DNA from: Ryuthela nishihirai
Lineage: Eukaryota > Arthropoda > Arachnida > Araneae > Heptathelidae
Assembly (NCBI GenBank): GCA_038380435.1
Contig: JAWZYU010000028.1
Span: forward strand, 23,978,201 to 24,042,200
Direction of reading: 5' to 3'
DNA length: 64,000 nt
In this document: positions 21,763 to 32,243 of the stretch, one piece after another
Position numbering within the stretch: position 1 is the first letter of the stretch
How the letters are laid out: every line of letters begins with the position of its first letter
Position numbers and translations under genes: made by a program
The notes under the pieces: generated by a model
Databases searched by the model: none
The model's input: only the letters and a program-made list of their open reading frames with translations
What the model was told of the DNA's origin: nothing

Positions 21763-23233
21763 CAGGGTGTTTCAAAACTCTTTGTACAAATTTCAATGGG
21801 AGATAGGGAACACCAAGACAAACCTTTTTTGTCTATGAATGTATGTCCACTGACATAACCCTTTGGTGCTAGAGGGCGCTGACAGAAATATCAGTGGAGC
21901 TGATACATAAATGAATGGAAACAAGTGTGAACAACTTGTTTATTTAAAGAAGATTCTCAAAGTTGTAACCTGTAACAGCATTACATGCAAGACAGCGTCA
22001 ATTCTAGGATTGCCGTACATGTTGAAAAATTCCCAGAATTTCGTGAACAATGTTAGCGGCGACAGTGATTCTTGTGACAAGGTCTTCATCTGAGTCAATG
22101 GAAGTCTCATAAACAAGGTTCTTCGTGTGTTCCCAGAGGAAGAAATCGATACATGTTAAATTGGGCGATCTTGGTGGCCAGGCGACAGGTCCACCCCAGC
22201 CTCCAAAAGTGGCATTCAGATAACCTGCACATCATTGCTGAAGTGTGCTGGTACCCCAACATGTTGAAACCACATTTGCCTGCAAATAGCACAGGAACAT
22301 TTTCCAGCAGTTCTGGCAACATTTCTTCAAGAAATACCCGATAAATCTGCCTGTTGAGTCAGGGAGGCAGTAATATGGCCCAATCAAAATGTCATGGACA
22401 ATACCCACCCAAACATTGATGGCGAATTGTTGTTGATGACCATGCGCCATTGTGGCATGTGGATTTTTGTGCACCCAAACATGAGAATTGTGCACATTAA
22501 ACACACCCTCATGTGAAAAAGGCCTCATCTGAGAAGAGCACATGAGCTGGAAAATCAGGCTGCACTGCGGTCTGCCGTAGAAACCAGCGCACAAATTCCA
22601 CACGAAGAGAGTTATCCTGAGGTAGCAATGTCTGGACTCTCTGACGATGAAACGGATGTAACTGCTGCTTGTGCAACACTCTCCACATGAGGGCCTTGTT
22701 CACACCGAGGCTACATGAAACAGCTCACATGCTTGTGCCTGGATTTCCTCAATCCGCTGTAGAATCTCTTCCATGTCAGGAGTGCGCATGGTTCTCTTCC
22801 TACCAGTTTCCTACCAGTGTTTGCATGGAATGTTCCAGTTTCTCACAATTGCAGTGCAAACATGCAAATGTTTGGTGGTTCGGCACATGTCTGTTTGGGA
22901 AGTGCTGTCAGTACAACCTCACAGCAACTCTTCCGTTTCCATTGGCAGCCCCATATGCCAGATGTACGTCAGCCATCTGAGCAGTTGTGAAATATTCCAT
23001 GTTACACGTAATGTGTCTGAGGACTTACAAATCCCAACAGCAAACACAAGTCCTTTCTCCGTTCCCACTTCACTCCTTTAGCTAATTGCAGTACTACCAA
23101 ATATCTCTCCAGCACCGAAGGGCTGGACACAGACATACATTCATCAGCAGACATAATTCATCAGTGAGAAAAGTTTGTCATGGTGTTCCCTATTTCCCAT
23201 TGATATTTGTACAGAGAATTTTTAAACACCCTG
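21763..23233 (-). mobile_element. Mariner/Tc3-like DNA transposon with 63-bp terminal inverted repeats
   Basis: The left end begins CAGGGTGTTTCAAAACTC and the right end, inverted, CAGGGTGTTTAAAAATTC. The match continues for about 63 bp and includes CAATGGGA-ATAGGGAACACCA. TA lies at 21761-21762 and 23234-23235. The element is 1471 bp and its transposase runs on the minus strand. Both ends are complete, so it is a full-length but mutated copy. Confidence 0.92.
22005..23080 (-). pseudogene. Mariner/Tc3-like transposase, broken
   Basis: Minus-strand pieces follow the order of a common arthropod transposase family annotated as Tc3-like. N-terminal ADVHLAYGAANGN and the WRVLHKQQLHPFHRQRVQ region come first, then HVLFSDEAFFT with the first catalytic Asp (about 22512-22540). 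HNSHVWVHKNPHA and NVWVGIVHDILIGPYYLP follow, then LPELLENVP. The second catalytic block, normally QHDGAPAHF, reads QHVGVPAHF in its best frame, so the Asp has become Val. The third block reads PRSPNLTCIDFFLWEH near 22165-22120. Several frameshifts and stops separate the blocks, so it is inactive. Confidence 0.88.
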
Positions 23234-23299
23234 TATAGTAATTAATAATCAAGTGAGCTAAGAGCATGCAACTAAAATTAATGATATTGCATTAAAGGG

Positions 23300-23798
23300 T
23301 GAAAGTTGAAGTTCTTTCCCAAGGGAATATTTTGTTTAATTTATCCTAACTTTGAAAGTAACAGGCAATGTCAGAAAATTACTTCATTTGTTAGTGCTTT
23401 TCATGATTTTATGTCTGAGCTACCTAATACATTCGGACATCTGTTATTGGATAATACGTTTTTACCTCCAATTTTTGCATTTTTACGTTATACAGGTTAT
23501 TTTATCAGGTTGTAATTTTATGGATTTGTTGTTTATTTGTGGTCTGGCCCAGGTCTTTTACACCTGGGTTAGTTTTATGCATTGTCTATACTGTGTGTGT
23601 GTATATATATATTTGTTTTACCTCTTTATTGTTGTTTCTATTATATACATCTTGTTGATTTTATCTTTTGCCTTTTACAGCATTTGGTTTTTAACTTTGG
23701 TTAAGGGTTATTTGTCTTTTAGCTTCTTTTTATCTCATTTGGCACATTATAGCCTCAGTTGCTCATGCACTATAAAACCCCAAACAACCAGCCAACAT
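23300..23798 (+). mobile_element. RNase H-type LINE 3' end, copy 1
   Basis: The frame around 23330-23515 reads YPNFESNRQ, then LPNTFGHLLLDNT and FAFLRYTGYFIRL. This is the extreme C-terminus found after the CCHC-like block in I/Jockey-type LINEs. It is followed by a T-rich 3' UTR ending in TGCTCATGCACTATAAAACC and CCAAACAACCAGCC near 23758-23796. A second copy with the same tail is at 24130-24740. Confidence 0.7.
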
Positions 23799-24129
23799 TT
23801 GTGAGTGAATTTCCCAGGCTTGTCAGTAATGAAAAATAAATTTATAGAAGTAGAAATGAAGTTTAATGAAAATATAGTCATGCTGAGAAAATATAAAGCC
23901 CCCTGAGAAAATGCAGCTGTATTTACTATCCATGGAATTTTTTACCATAGGTAGGCCAATAATGCAAAGACAGACTCATATCTCCAGTTAATATAGATGC
24001 ATCTCTGTGAACACAGTACAATTTCAGAGAACAGACTTTTCTACCTCAAACCTGTTTGTCAGATCATGGCAGTCATCGTTTTGCAAGAATTGCATGGTTA
24101 TACGTTTGTAACGGATTTTTTTGTTCATT
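23799..24129. other. Spacer between two LINE 3' ends
   Basis: No recognisable coding or repeat sequence. Confidence 0.4.
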
Positions 24130-24740
24130 CTCTTCTTCAGGTGGATGACCAACCTGATTGAGAGTTTTGTGACACAATTTTAAATGTAAAGCATATTTGA
24201 ATTGAATATCCTTATTTTAACTCTGAGCATCATATTTATTTTAGCTCTCATAATTTTGCATCCATGCCACTTACACTCAGACATCTTTTATCTGATGATT
24301 CTTTTTTACTAACTTTTTTCAAATGTTATGCTCTTTTTATTTTGATCAACCATAAATGTTTCCGAATTTTAAACTTGTGACTTCTATTTTTTTTATATGG
24401 GTCCTATATATCCATTGTTGTTTTCTATATAGGTTTATTTTTGCCATCTGGCATTTATATGTATTGCATTTATTGATTCTTGTTTTCCACATAACCATAG
24501 TTTGTCCTTTAACTTTTGTATTTGTTATGTTTTGTTTTTATACATGGGTACTTTATTCTCATTGTTTTCTTTTACACTTATAATTTGTGTTGTCATTTTT
24601 GCTTTTGATCTTCTCTTTGTTCCAATTTTCAGTTTTGGTTGGGGGTTCAATGCTTTTTATCCTTTTTATTTAATCTAGTTTGGCATAATAATTCCTTAGT
24701 TGCTCTTGCACCATAAAACTCCAAACAACCAACCAATGCA
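24130..24740 (+). mobile_element. RNase H-type LINE 3' end, copy 2
   Basis: One frame from about 24166 reads FCDTILNVKHI, stop, EYPYFNSEHHI, then HNFASMPLTLRHLLSDDSF. It matches the zinc-knuckle-like block CEFCNTILTIKHILLACPAF at about 49467-49530 and continues to the same 3' tail as copy 1 (ATAAAACTCCAAACAACCAA near 24713-24735). The 5' part is missing, as expected for a truncated LINE. Confidence 0.75.
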
Positions 24741-24779
24741 ATTTTGGAACCTAAGACTTAGTGGTTTCAGTTTTACTCA

Positions 24780-24820
24780 ATCATTCATCAAATAATTTTG
24801 AAAATTATTTGATGAATGAT
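24780..24820. repeat. Perfect 20-bp inverted repeat with 1-nt loop
   Basis: ATCATTCATCAAATAATTTT at 24780-24799 is exactly complementary to 24801-24820 around a single G. Its meaning is unknown. It lies just beyond the LINE tail. Confidence 0.85.
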
Positions 24821-25776
24821 AAAAATAATTAAAAAAAAAGAAATAGGTTTAAATGAGAAAATATAATAAAATGAAAAAAGATAGAAATTTTTATTAGGTA
24901 ATTGTTTCAAAAATCATATGATTAAAAAAAATTATTTTTTGAGCATTTCAAAACTTTGCAAAAAAAAAGGTATTGACAACAATGCATATCAAACTTGTGA
25001 ATAGAATCAGAGGCTTGATAGAATATAGTATAAGACAAATAGAAATGATTATCAGTTTCATGTGTTCTACTAAGAACATCTGTGTCTGTTTCTGGGCTCA
25101 TTTCAGAATGTGAAAACATCTGCAGATGATAAGGATTCTTGAAGATAAAATAACCTAAAATTATTATTTAATAAATGTAGATGAATATTAAGAAAAAAAT
25201 ATGTAATTTTTACAGTTTTGCTAAACTTTTAGTGGGAGTATATATTATATGAGGGACAATAGAAAAAAGGTTGCATAGGCTTAACTTTTTGTGTATAATG
25301 CAGATATTATCTTATTGTGTGTAATGTTCCTGGTGGCAGTGAAAAATTTTTCTCTTCATTTTTCATAGGAAATGGTGAGACTAAAAAGGTAATGTGCAGT
25401 GTTATTCATTTCTTATGAGTGAAAACCATTTCACTGGTTTAAACCACAGACAATTAATAGAAGTTTAAGGTTACATTTTAGTGGCTGTGAGCTTGTCAGG
25501 AAGTGGCATGGAGAATTTTGAGAATCAACAATTGAATATTCGAGATTAGGATCACAATAGAAAGCAAAACACACCCAAAACTGATCTGAACATTGTATAA
25601 GTTGCTGGTTGGGGAAAACCAAAGATGTTCTTTAAAAGACTGCCTCTGAATTATTTTGTGTGATACAATCCATATTAATGAAATGGGATATTGCAAAATT
25701 TTGTGCTTGCTATTCCCAAGACATTTGACTGATGATTGCTAAGCTTAATATTTCATACTTTATTACATCCTCAGTA
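24821..25776. other. Unassigned intron sequence
   Basis: AT-rich, with no repeat or exon recognised. Minus-strand open frames at 24922-25119 and 25431-25696 show no conserved motif. Confidence 0.5.
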
Positions 25777-26154
25777 TGGGTAGGGAGTAGCTCAGTCAGT
25801 AGTGTCAGGATTCTAATCTGCAGTTCTTAAATTTGAATCCCACCTGGGCCAGCATTGAGATTTGTCTCTGCAAAACTCCCCACCCAGCCCTCAGGCAGTA
25901 GGGGACACCAGTGAGCTTGGAAAGGCCACCGTCTGTTGGATGACGTAGAGCTGTGGCCTTGTGTGCAGGATAGCCATATCCTGTGCAAATTGAAGAACAT
26001 ACTGGATAGCCTTGTCAGGAGGCTACCATCTGTCTCCTAACAGCTATCCAGTGGGTCCCTTCATCTAACTTTTTGAGCCATCAGGGTCATTGTATCGTGG
26101 TCATTTAGCCCATTGTGTGCGAAAAAGTGCTGCTCAGAGGTAACACAATACAAC
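25777..26154 (+). mobile_element. SINE-A copy, old
   Basis: It spans from the head GTAGCTCAGTCAGTAGTG and B box TTTGAATCCCACC to the tail GTAACACAATACAACC. Divergence is higher than in the copies at 14087 or 53498. It is followed directly by a second partial SINE-A (26158 onward). Confidence 0.85.
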
Positions 26155-26190
26155 CCTCTGTGCAGAAGAGAGCCATACTCTCCATGTTAA

Positions 26191-27583
26191 CCCTTACAAT
26201 GTCGGGTTTCTGAAACTAAACTGATTGTGGTGGCTGGATTTTTCAGAAAATAAAATAAACAACTAATCCTGAAGTAACTAATGAACGGAGATATGTCATG
26301 TTATATGCCAAAAGAAAGCATTTAATTGTGCTTAATAAAATGACAAAAATTTAAAGAAAAAAAAGTAGTTTAAAATTTTTTAATCGTTTTTTAAAACATT
26401 GCAAAATTGTACTGTGTTCTTTCCACTTTATCTTTAATAAAATTTCAAAAATATATTTTTTTCCTGTTTTTTTTTATATTTTATTCTAATATAAACAATT
26501 CATAATATTTCGATTATTACTTAAATCTTCCATTTTGTTCTTCCTAAATTATTTAGTCATTTATGCATAATGCATATTCTTAGACTTTTGACGATTAGCA
26601 AATTCTAAGCCTAAGTAAAGCATTGTCGTAAAAAATAATTTTGCTTTAAAAACTAGATGATTTAAATAAGTGAAAAATATATCAGGAAAATGATAAAGAA
26701 TTATGAAACAAAATTTTGAAAAAATGTTTCAAAGCTTTTGAAGTTTAATCGATGCATTGAATTTGAGAATGAGTCACTTTATTATGAAGCTGCATAACTG
26801 CTAGGAAAAAGTTTAATTCTAAAATTCTGGCAGAAATTTTATTTAAAAAGCACAATTTCCTGACCTTAATTTGTTTATATGCTTTAAATATAATTAAAAA
26901 TATTGATAAATAAAGTCCTACTGTTTAAAAATCATTCTCAGAGTAATCCTAATATGTTCTGATGTGCCATTGTAGATCGCTAGCAGTTTCACTTTCATTC
27001 ATTTCTAATTAGTTATTATTTATAATCACAGTATTTATTTGAGAAGCAATAAAGAAAATTTAGAAGCATTATAAAGTAAATAAAAAAAAAATTAAATCGA
27101 AAGTTTGCTAAAATATTGATTGAAAGCTGATGTGTGTAGTTCCCGGATGACGAAATTTCCGGTAGTAAAAAAAATCATTATCCTTACGTTTAAAGTTTAG
27201 AAAGTATTACAACTCTAGTAAAGTTATAAATAGCAGAAAAGAGCAGGAAATGCAACTGATTGATAATCTAGGCACAGTTCGGCAGAATAAAGGCATGAAT
27301 TAAATCGGCACTATTTGATGCTGTTTGCTGTAACTGAAGGTGATTGAACATGCACATCTGACTCAAATAGATATATTTCTAAACTTTATCACAATTTTTT
27401 CAAGTGGAATCAACGGGTAAAAAAATTATATCATAGATTTAAATGTTATTTTTGATATTTAATTAGAAACAGTTGAAAAAAAATTTTTTTTCACAACCTT
27501 GTACTAAAGGAATGAAGCGTTAGTCTCTGACCACTAGAATAAGAAAGATGAAAGCAATTCTTTGGGTTGCGACCCAGTAAGAG
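26191..27583. mobile_element. piggyBac-like non-autonomous element (1393 bp)
   Basis: It is bounded by TTAA at 26187-26190 and 27584-27587. The left end is CCCTTACAATGTCGGG and the right end, inverted, CTCTTACTGGGTCGC. The flanking SINE-A sequence becomes continuous (CATGTTAAAGAACAC) when the element and one TTAA are removed. TTAA targets with CCY...GGG-type ends are characteristic of piggyBac. The interior is AT-rich with no transposase frame. Confidence 0.82.
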
Positions 27584-27766
27584 TTAAAGAACACACTGGA
27601 TGACTTTGATGAAAGGCTTCCAATGGTCTAACAGCTGTCAAGTGTGTGCCCTTGGTTCAAGTGTGTTCCAGTGGTCTAACAGCTGTCAAGTGTGTCCTCT
27701 TTCCTGCTCAATGCTGGGCCCTTGAGATTTATGTGACAACATTTAGCCCATTGTGTGCAAAGGATT

Positions 27767-28130
27767 GGGTTGTTTTACCTCAGAGTGGCACTTATTTTGC
27801 ACACAACGGACTAAACAGCCAGGTCACAAGGACCCCGAAGGCTCAGAGAAGGTTGGGGGGGGGGACCCATTGGACAGCTGTTGGGAGACATGGTAGCCTC
27901 CCATCAAGACCGACCATTCAGCATGTTGTTTAACATGCACAGGGTATGGCTCTCCCACATGCTTAATATCCCATCCGACTGACGGCGGACTTTCCAAGTC
28001 CATTGGTGTCACCTACTACTCATTTTGTGGAGATAAATCTCAATGTTGACCCAGCTCAGACTCGAACCTGGGAACTGCAAAAGGGATGATTCAGTAGGTA
28101 GCATGCCAGGCTACCAACTGAATCACCCCT
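27767..28130 (-). mobile_element. SINE-A copy inserted in another SINE-A in reverse
   Basis: Minus-strand SINE-A with tail GGGTTGTTTTACCTC at the left, body through GAAGGTTGGGG and GCTGTTGGGAGACA, and head at about 28050-28130. The head is abnormal: GGTAGCATGCCAGGCTACC is flanked by GATTCAG/CTGAATC, forming a partial palindrome. Confidence 0.88.
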
Positions 28131-28160
28131 GTGTCCACAAAAGTGCTGCTCAAAGGTTAA

Positions 28161-28527
28161 AAGGGTTTTTCGTTTTACAATTTTTTTTGTACCATAAACT
28201 CAAAAAGTATCTTGAAGGAGAAGGGGAGAGAAACATATACACAATCATGTCAATCCAATGAGGCAGTTGAGGAACACTATGAAATGAATGTATCAGATGT
28301 GCTACCAAAAGTGGCAGAACCTCTGAAATTAATATGTTCATGTTGAAGGAATTTGTTTTAATAGATTTGTCTAATAAGATAACTTGGAAGAATTTGGTAG
28401 ATATTGCTGTTTGTTAATCAGTAAATCAATTTTGAAATCTTTGTTTTAATCCTGCTGCATATAAAATAAATGCATTAGCCTAATTTGTTTATACAATAAT
28501 TTTTTTCTTTAATTTTTTCCCCTTTAG
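28161..28527. other. Intron sequence upstream of SPTLC2 exon at 28528
   Basis: No repeat recognised. It ends in the acceptor TTTTTTCCCCTTTAG. Confidence 0.55.
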
Positions 28528-28673
28528 AATATGTGATGGAGAAACCAAGGCTATCAACATGGGCTCATATAACTATTTAGGTTTTGCCGAAAATAAAGGT
28601 AAATGTACTGATAGTGTAGAGAAGTGCATATACAAATATGGTATAGGAATTTGCAGCACAAGACACGAATTAG
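28528..28673 (+). CDS. SPTLC2: SPTLC2 exon (MGSYNYLGFA segment)
   Basis: 146 bases: one base completes the lysine codon from 14984, then 48 codons, then one base of a glycine codon. Acceptor CCCCTTTAG, donor GTGAGT. It reads CDGETKAINMGSYNYLGFAE, then KYGIGICSTRHELG. The GSYNYLGFA and G-G-CSTR motifs are hallmarks of the alpha-oxoamine synthase fold in SPTLC2 and related PLP enzymes. Animal SPTLC2 has GVCSTRQEMG at the same place. The frame is open and the reading is conserved, so selection has acted on it. Confidence 0.97.
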
Positions 28674-28974
28674 GTGAGTTAAATTTTACTTGCTGTATTT
28701 GTTTATTCTTTTAGTGTTGTCTCTATAAGATGGCATTTCATATATTTATTACAATATGATTTTTTCTACTGTGTTATTTAGAACCATATATTTTGAATAC
28801 AAAATAATTCAGAGATAAACATGTAATTGTTAGTGGTGTCATAAATATACTATCTTTGACAAATAAATAAGGAAATTGAAATGACCATTTTCAAAAGTAA
28901 TGTAATTTCATACTCCAGTTACTCATATTGAAAAAAAATTTCTGGAATTCAACATCTTTAAATTCGTGGTAAAA
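28674..28974 (+). other. Start of SPTLC2 intron (28674-45250)
   Basis: Donor GTGAGT, then AT-rich non-coding sequence. Inverted-repeat element starts near 28975. Confidence 0.6.
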
Positions 28975-29289
28975 ACCTGGTGTCACTTCAATTCATTGCA
29001 ATGTCAGTTTATTGCAGCATCAATTAATCACAGTGTCAGTTCATCACAGTATCAATTCATCACAAGGTTAGATATGGTTTTATTGACTTTCTACATCTGT
29101 AAAATTGTTCAAAATGAACTCTAGAGACAATAATATAGACTTTGAAAGTGTTAGAATAATTTTATCTTATTATGCCAGTTTTAATTGATTTCCAATTAAT
29201 ATTGTATTTGTTTTGTTTCAAACCATTTAATAAAATGTGCATTTTAAAAGTTTGCATAATGATTATTTCAATATTAAATAAAAAAAAAT

Positions 29290-29476
29290 AAATACCACCT
29301 CAAGCAGCTGCTTGCCACAGAGGTCTGACAGGAGCCTGTCAGTTTATATGCCAGAGTAGAAGATCTGAGAGGATGGCAGGACCTCAGCAGAAAACAACAC
29401 GGACATCCATGCCTTACCCGGGGCTCAAACCCAGGTCCCGTAGATCAGTAGCCAAGCTCGCTAACCACTCAGCCAC
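29290..29476 (-). mobile_element. SINE-B copy, nearly complete
   Basis: It matches the copy at 10270-10468 from CTCAAGCAGCTGCTTGCCAC to GCTAACCACTCAGCC. It interrupts the left arm of the long inverted repeat. Confidence 0.88.
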
Positions 29477-30234
29477 TCATTAATTATATTTATAAATATA
29501 ATTTATTGCTAAATATTCCAGCTCCTGTGCCTCTTTAAATACTGAGCTAATATTGTTGAAAATCGAGAATTAAATAGATTTGATTATGATCTCTGATTTA
29601 TCATCAGTTACATATTTCTATCAAATGTATATTTCAGAAATAGAGCTTCAAAGTTAGATTCACATTGAAATAACATGGGAATTTTCTGTTTTGGTAGCTT
29701 CTAGGTCATGCTTGGGCAAGCATTTTAGTGGAAGGGGTTGCATAGAAAACTAAAATTGAATGGATTGCTGCATGGGAAACTGAAATGGAATGATGAGCCA
29801 CATAGGAAATTAAAATGGAATGATGGACCACCAAAGAAATATATAATCAATAACTTACATGTAACCAGTGTAAAAAAAGAAACAACCATATAATTTTAGT
29901 AAAATTATTTTAATCAGAATTTGTTTTGCCAAAGTTGAACTTCTCATCCTATATACCTTCTTTTTCTCTTTTGAAAAATTAATTAATTTGTCAGCAATAG
30001 TTCTGAGGCCATACAAAAGGAAATGGCTGTCCCTAATTTCGGTAATTATATAATTCTTATAAATTTATAATTCTTATTAATAAATTCGGTAATAATATAA
30101 TTTTTGTAATAATTCGATAAATAATTTTTAACCCTTACCCTTGGGGGAGGGGATAAAGTTTATTTGTTTTAAGAGGTAATTGTTTGTTTTTAGAGAAAGA
30201 AAATTCTTTTTGGGTTGGATAGGTATTGAAAAAC

Positions 30235-31165
30235 TGGCTTCAGTCAGAAAGGTGGACCAGTGGGCTTGGAAAGGCTGCCACTGTCGGATGGGACATTAGC
30301 CATGGCTCTTTGTGCAGGAAAGCCGTATCCAGTGCATATTAAGTAACTTGGTGTGTGATTCACTTTTACTTTTCCTTAAGCAGTTTTACTTTGTTATACT
30401 TATCATTTTGGGGATTATTTTTAGTTGGCCATCATTTTCTCTCTTCTGAGCCACTAAAGGAGTTGTGCATGAGCAACTCTGACTTTTGATTGACAGCCAC
30501 TAATGTGCACATTAAGGACAGGCCCTCCTCCTCTTGCATCATAGCAAGCGATCGTAAGATTGTGCAAATGCTTTCCCAGCGTGCAACACGTGTCAGTTGT
30601 ATGCTTCATGTAATACTAAGTGACGTTAGGTCACAAAGGGAGTAGAGTATCAGACAGTAATGTTAGTTGGAAGGTAGTGATAGTGGAGAATGAGAACAAT
30701 GTTAACTGAGAAGTTTGTCAGTTTTGGAGATGTTTAAATGAATTTTTATTTGCCTAGACTACATTTGTATTTATCAGTTTATATGGTGAGTTGTGAATTT
30801 TTTTGGAAATAAACTTTGTTTAATGAATGTTTTGACTTTGCTATTTTTTCTCTTGAGCAATGATAATTGATTTTGATTAAGATACAATTTTAAATATTTG
30901 ATAATCTTCTGTTTTCTTATTCAATTAGTAATGCCCATATACTTAATAAACCCTCATTTAACTTTATTTGGCAAGTTAATATTGCCTGGCTCCCAATAGG
31001 CTATCCGGAGTTTTAATTTAATTTGGATCAGTCAAAAGGTCCAAAGAGAAGAAGTTTAATAATCTTTTGGAGTGTTACAATGCTAGATAACCTTGATGGG
31101 AGGCTTCAGTTTATCTCCTGACCTGCCCAGGGTAAAACTGCTCAGAGGTAAAACAACATAGCCCT
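30235..31165 (+). mobile_element. SINE-A copy split by an LTR-like repeat
   Basis: The left piece (30235 to about 30347) has GGGCTTGGAAAGGCTGCC and CGGATGGGACATTA. The right piece (31080-31165) resumes at CTAGATAACCTTGATGGGAG and ends CTCAGAGGTAAAACAAC. The pieces join in the middle of the SINE-A body. Confidence 0.8.
30352..31079 (-). mobile_element. Probable solo LTR, copy 1
   Basis: About 0.73 kb that recurs in reverse orientation at 40942-41609. Shared blocks include the GGCAAGTTAATATTGCCTGG region and the GTGCACATTA-GGAC region. Read on the minus strand it begins TGTAACACTCCAAAAG and ends near AATCACACA, the TG...CA layout of an LTR. No clear target duplication was seen for this copy. 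No internal retrovirus-like genes flank it. Confidence 0.55.
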
Positions 31166-31735
31166 CTGTTACTAAGGTGGGACATAAAATATGAGTTTTA
31201 GGTACTTCATATAACACTTGGTTAACATACCAAAATATCTCCCCAAAATACCAACCAAAATAGAGAATTCCCATGTTATGTCAATGGGAACATAACTTCA
31301 AAACTATAATTTCTAATATATGTATTTAATGGAAAAATGTGACTGATGATAAATTAAAGATCATAATCAAATCTATATAAAGCTCTAGTTTCAAACAATA
31401 TTCATTCAATATTTAAGGAGGCATGGAAGCTGAAATAAATTATATTCATAAATACCATTAATGATTGCCTAATATTGAAAAATCATTAAGCAAACTTTTA
31501 AAATGAATATTTTATTAAATGGTGTGAAACAATACTTGTTATGCCAGTTTTAATTAATTTCTTAGATGAATTCTTTTGATGCATGTTTAGTCAGTCTAAA
31601 TTATTGTCTGTATAGTTCATTTGAAAATCTTCAGATGCATGAATCAATAAAACCATATGTCTAATACTGCAGTGAAATGACATGATGAATTGTGCTGTGA
31701 TGAATTGACGTGTAACCAAAAAATTAGTGTTGTGT

Positions 31736-32241
31736 AAGTCCAAGTGTTTGGTAATAGTCAAAATGGCATATCATTTAGTCAATCAGTTAAAAATTGTGTC
31801 ACCCAGATGGTGATTACTGACCACTTGTGCAAAACAAATTTTCTTCAGGCAGCCAACTTGGCAAAAGAAAATCTTGGAAGATCACAAAAAAAAGTAATGT
31901 TACAGAAAGACAGCAAAACATTCACTTCTTTAAGATTCAAATCTAATCAAACTTGATTGCTCCTCAACCAATGGCAAGATGTGTTATAACTATTCACAAG
32001 ATACTGTTTCCATTTCATAAACAAAGTATGAACCATAAATAGTAAAAGCTTTTGAATATCAGAGACTTAACAATCTTTATCACTGATCGAAAGACCTTAT
32101 AGAGGATATATTCTGCATTTGCTCTAATCTGTTTTTTACCCACCACATTTATGTATAGAAAAATAAATATGAAGATTTTATTATTAAGAAAAATAGAAAC
32201 AATAAAAATATTGATGTAAAGTCCAAAATTGCCTAGGAATG
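31736..32241. other. Unassigned intron sequence
   Basis: An open frame at 31744-31956 shows no recognisable motif. Otherwise nothing. Confidence 0.45.
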
Positions 32242-32243
32242 TA

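Larger units (their letters stand above)
26158..28160 (+). mobile_element. SINE-A copy split by two later insertions
   Basis: Three plus-strand pieces form one SINE-A lacking its head. Piece 26158-26190 ends GAGAGCCATACTC-TCCATGTTAA. Piece 27584-27766 starts TTAAAGAACACACTGGATG and runs to GCCCATTGTGTGCAAAGG. Piece 28131-28160 holds the tail AAAAGTGCTGCTCAAAGG. A piggyBac-like element separates the first two and a reversed SINE-A the last two. The middle piece also has a short internal duplication of the CTAACAGCTGTCAAGTGTG block. Confidence 0.82.
28975..31735. repeat. Long inverted-repeat element, mariner-type family
   Basis: The left arm (28975 to about 29692, including a later SINE-B at 29290-29476) and right arm (31255-31735) are inverted copies. 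Examples are TGGTTTTATTGA, the TTATGCCAGTTTTAATT block, ATTTGATTATGATCT, and CATGGGAATT at the inner ends. Outer ends carry repeats of TCAATTCATCACAG. The inner motif ATAACATGGGAATT / TTATGTCAATGGG and AGAGCTTCAAAGTTA link it to the elements at 12771 and 36665. The centre contains a SINE-A that is itself split by an LTR-like repeat. Confidence 0.72.

Noticed and set aside
30352..31079. Endogenous virus or complete LTR retrotransposon
   Set aside because: No gag, pol or envelope-like frame lies near either LTR-like copy, so at most solo LTRs are present.
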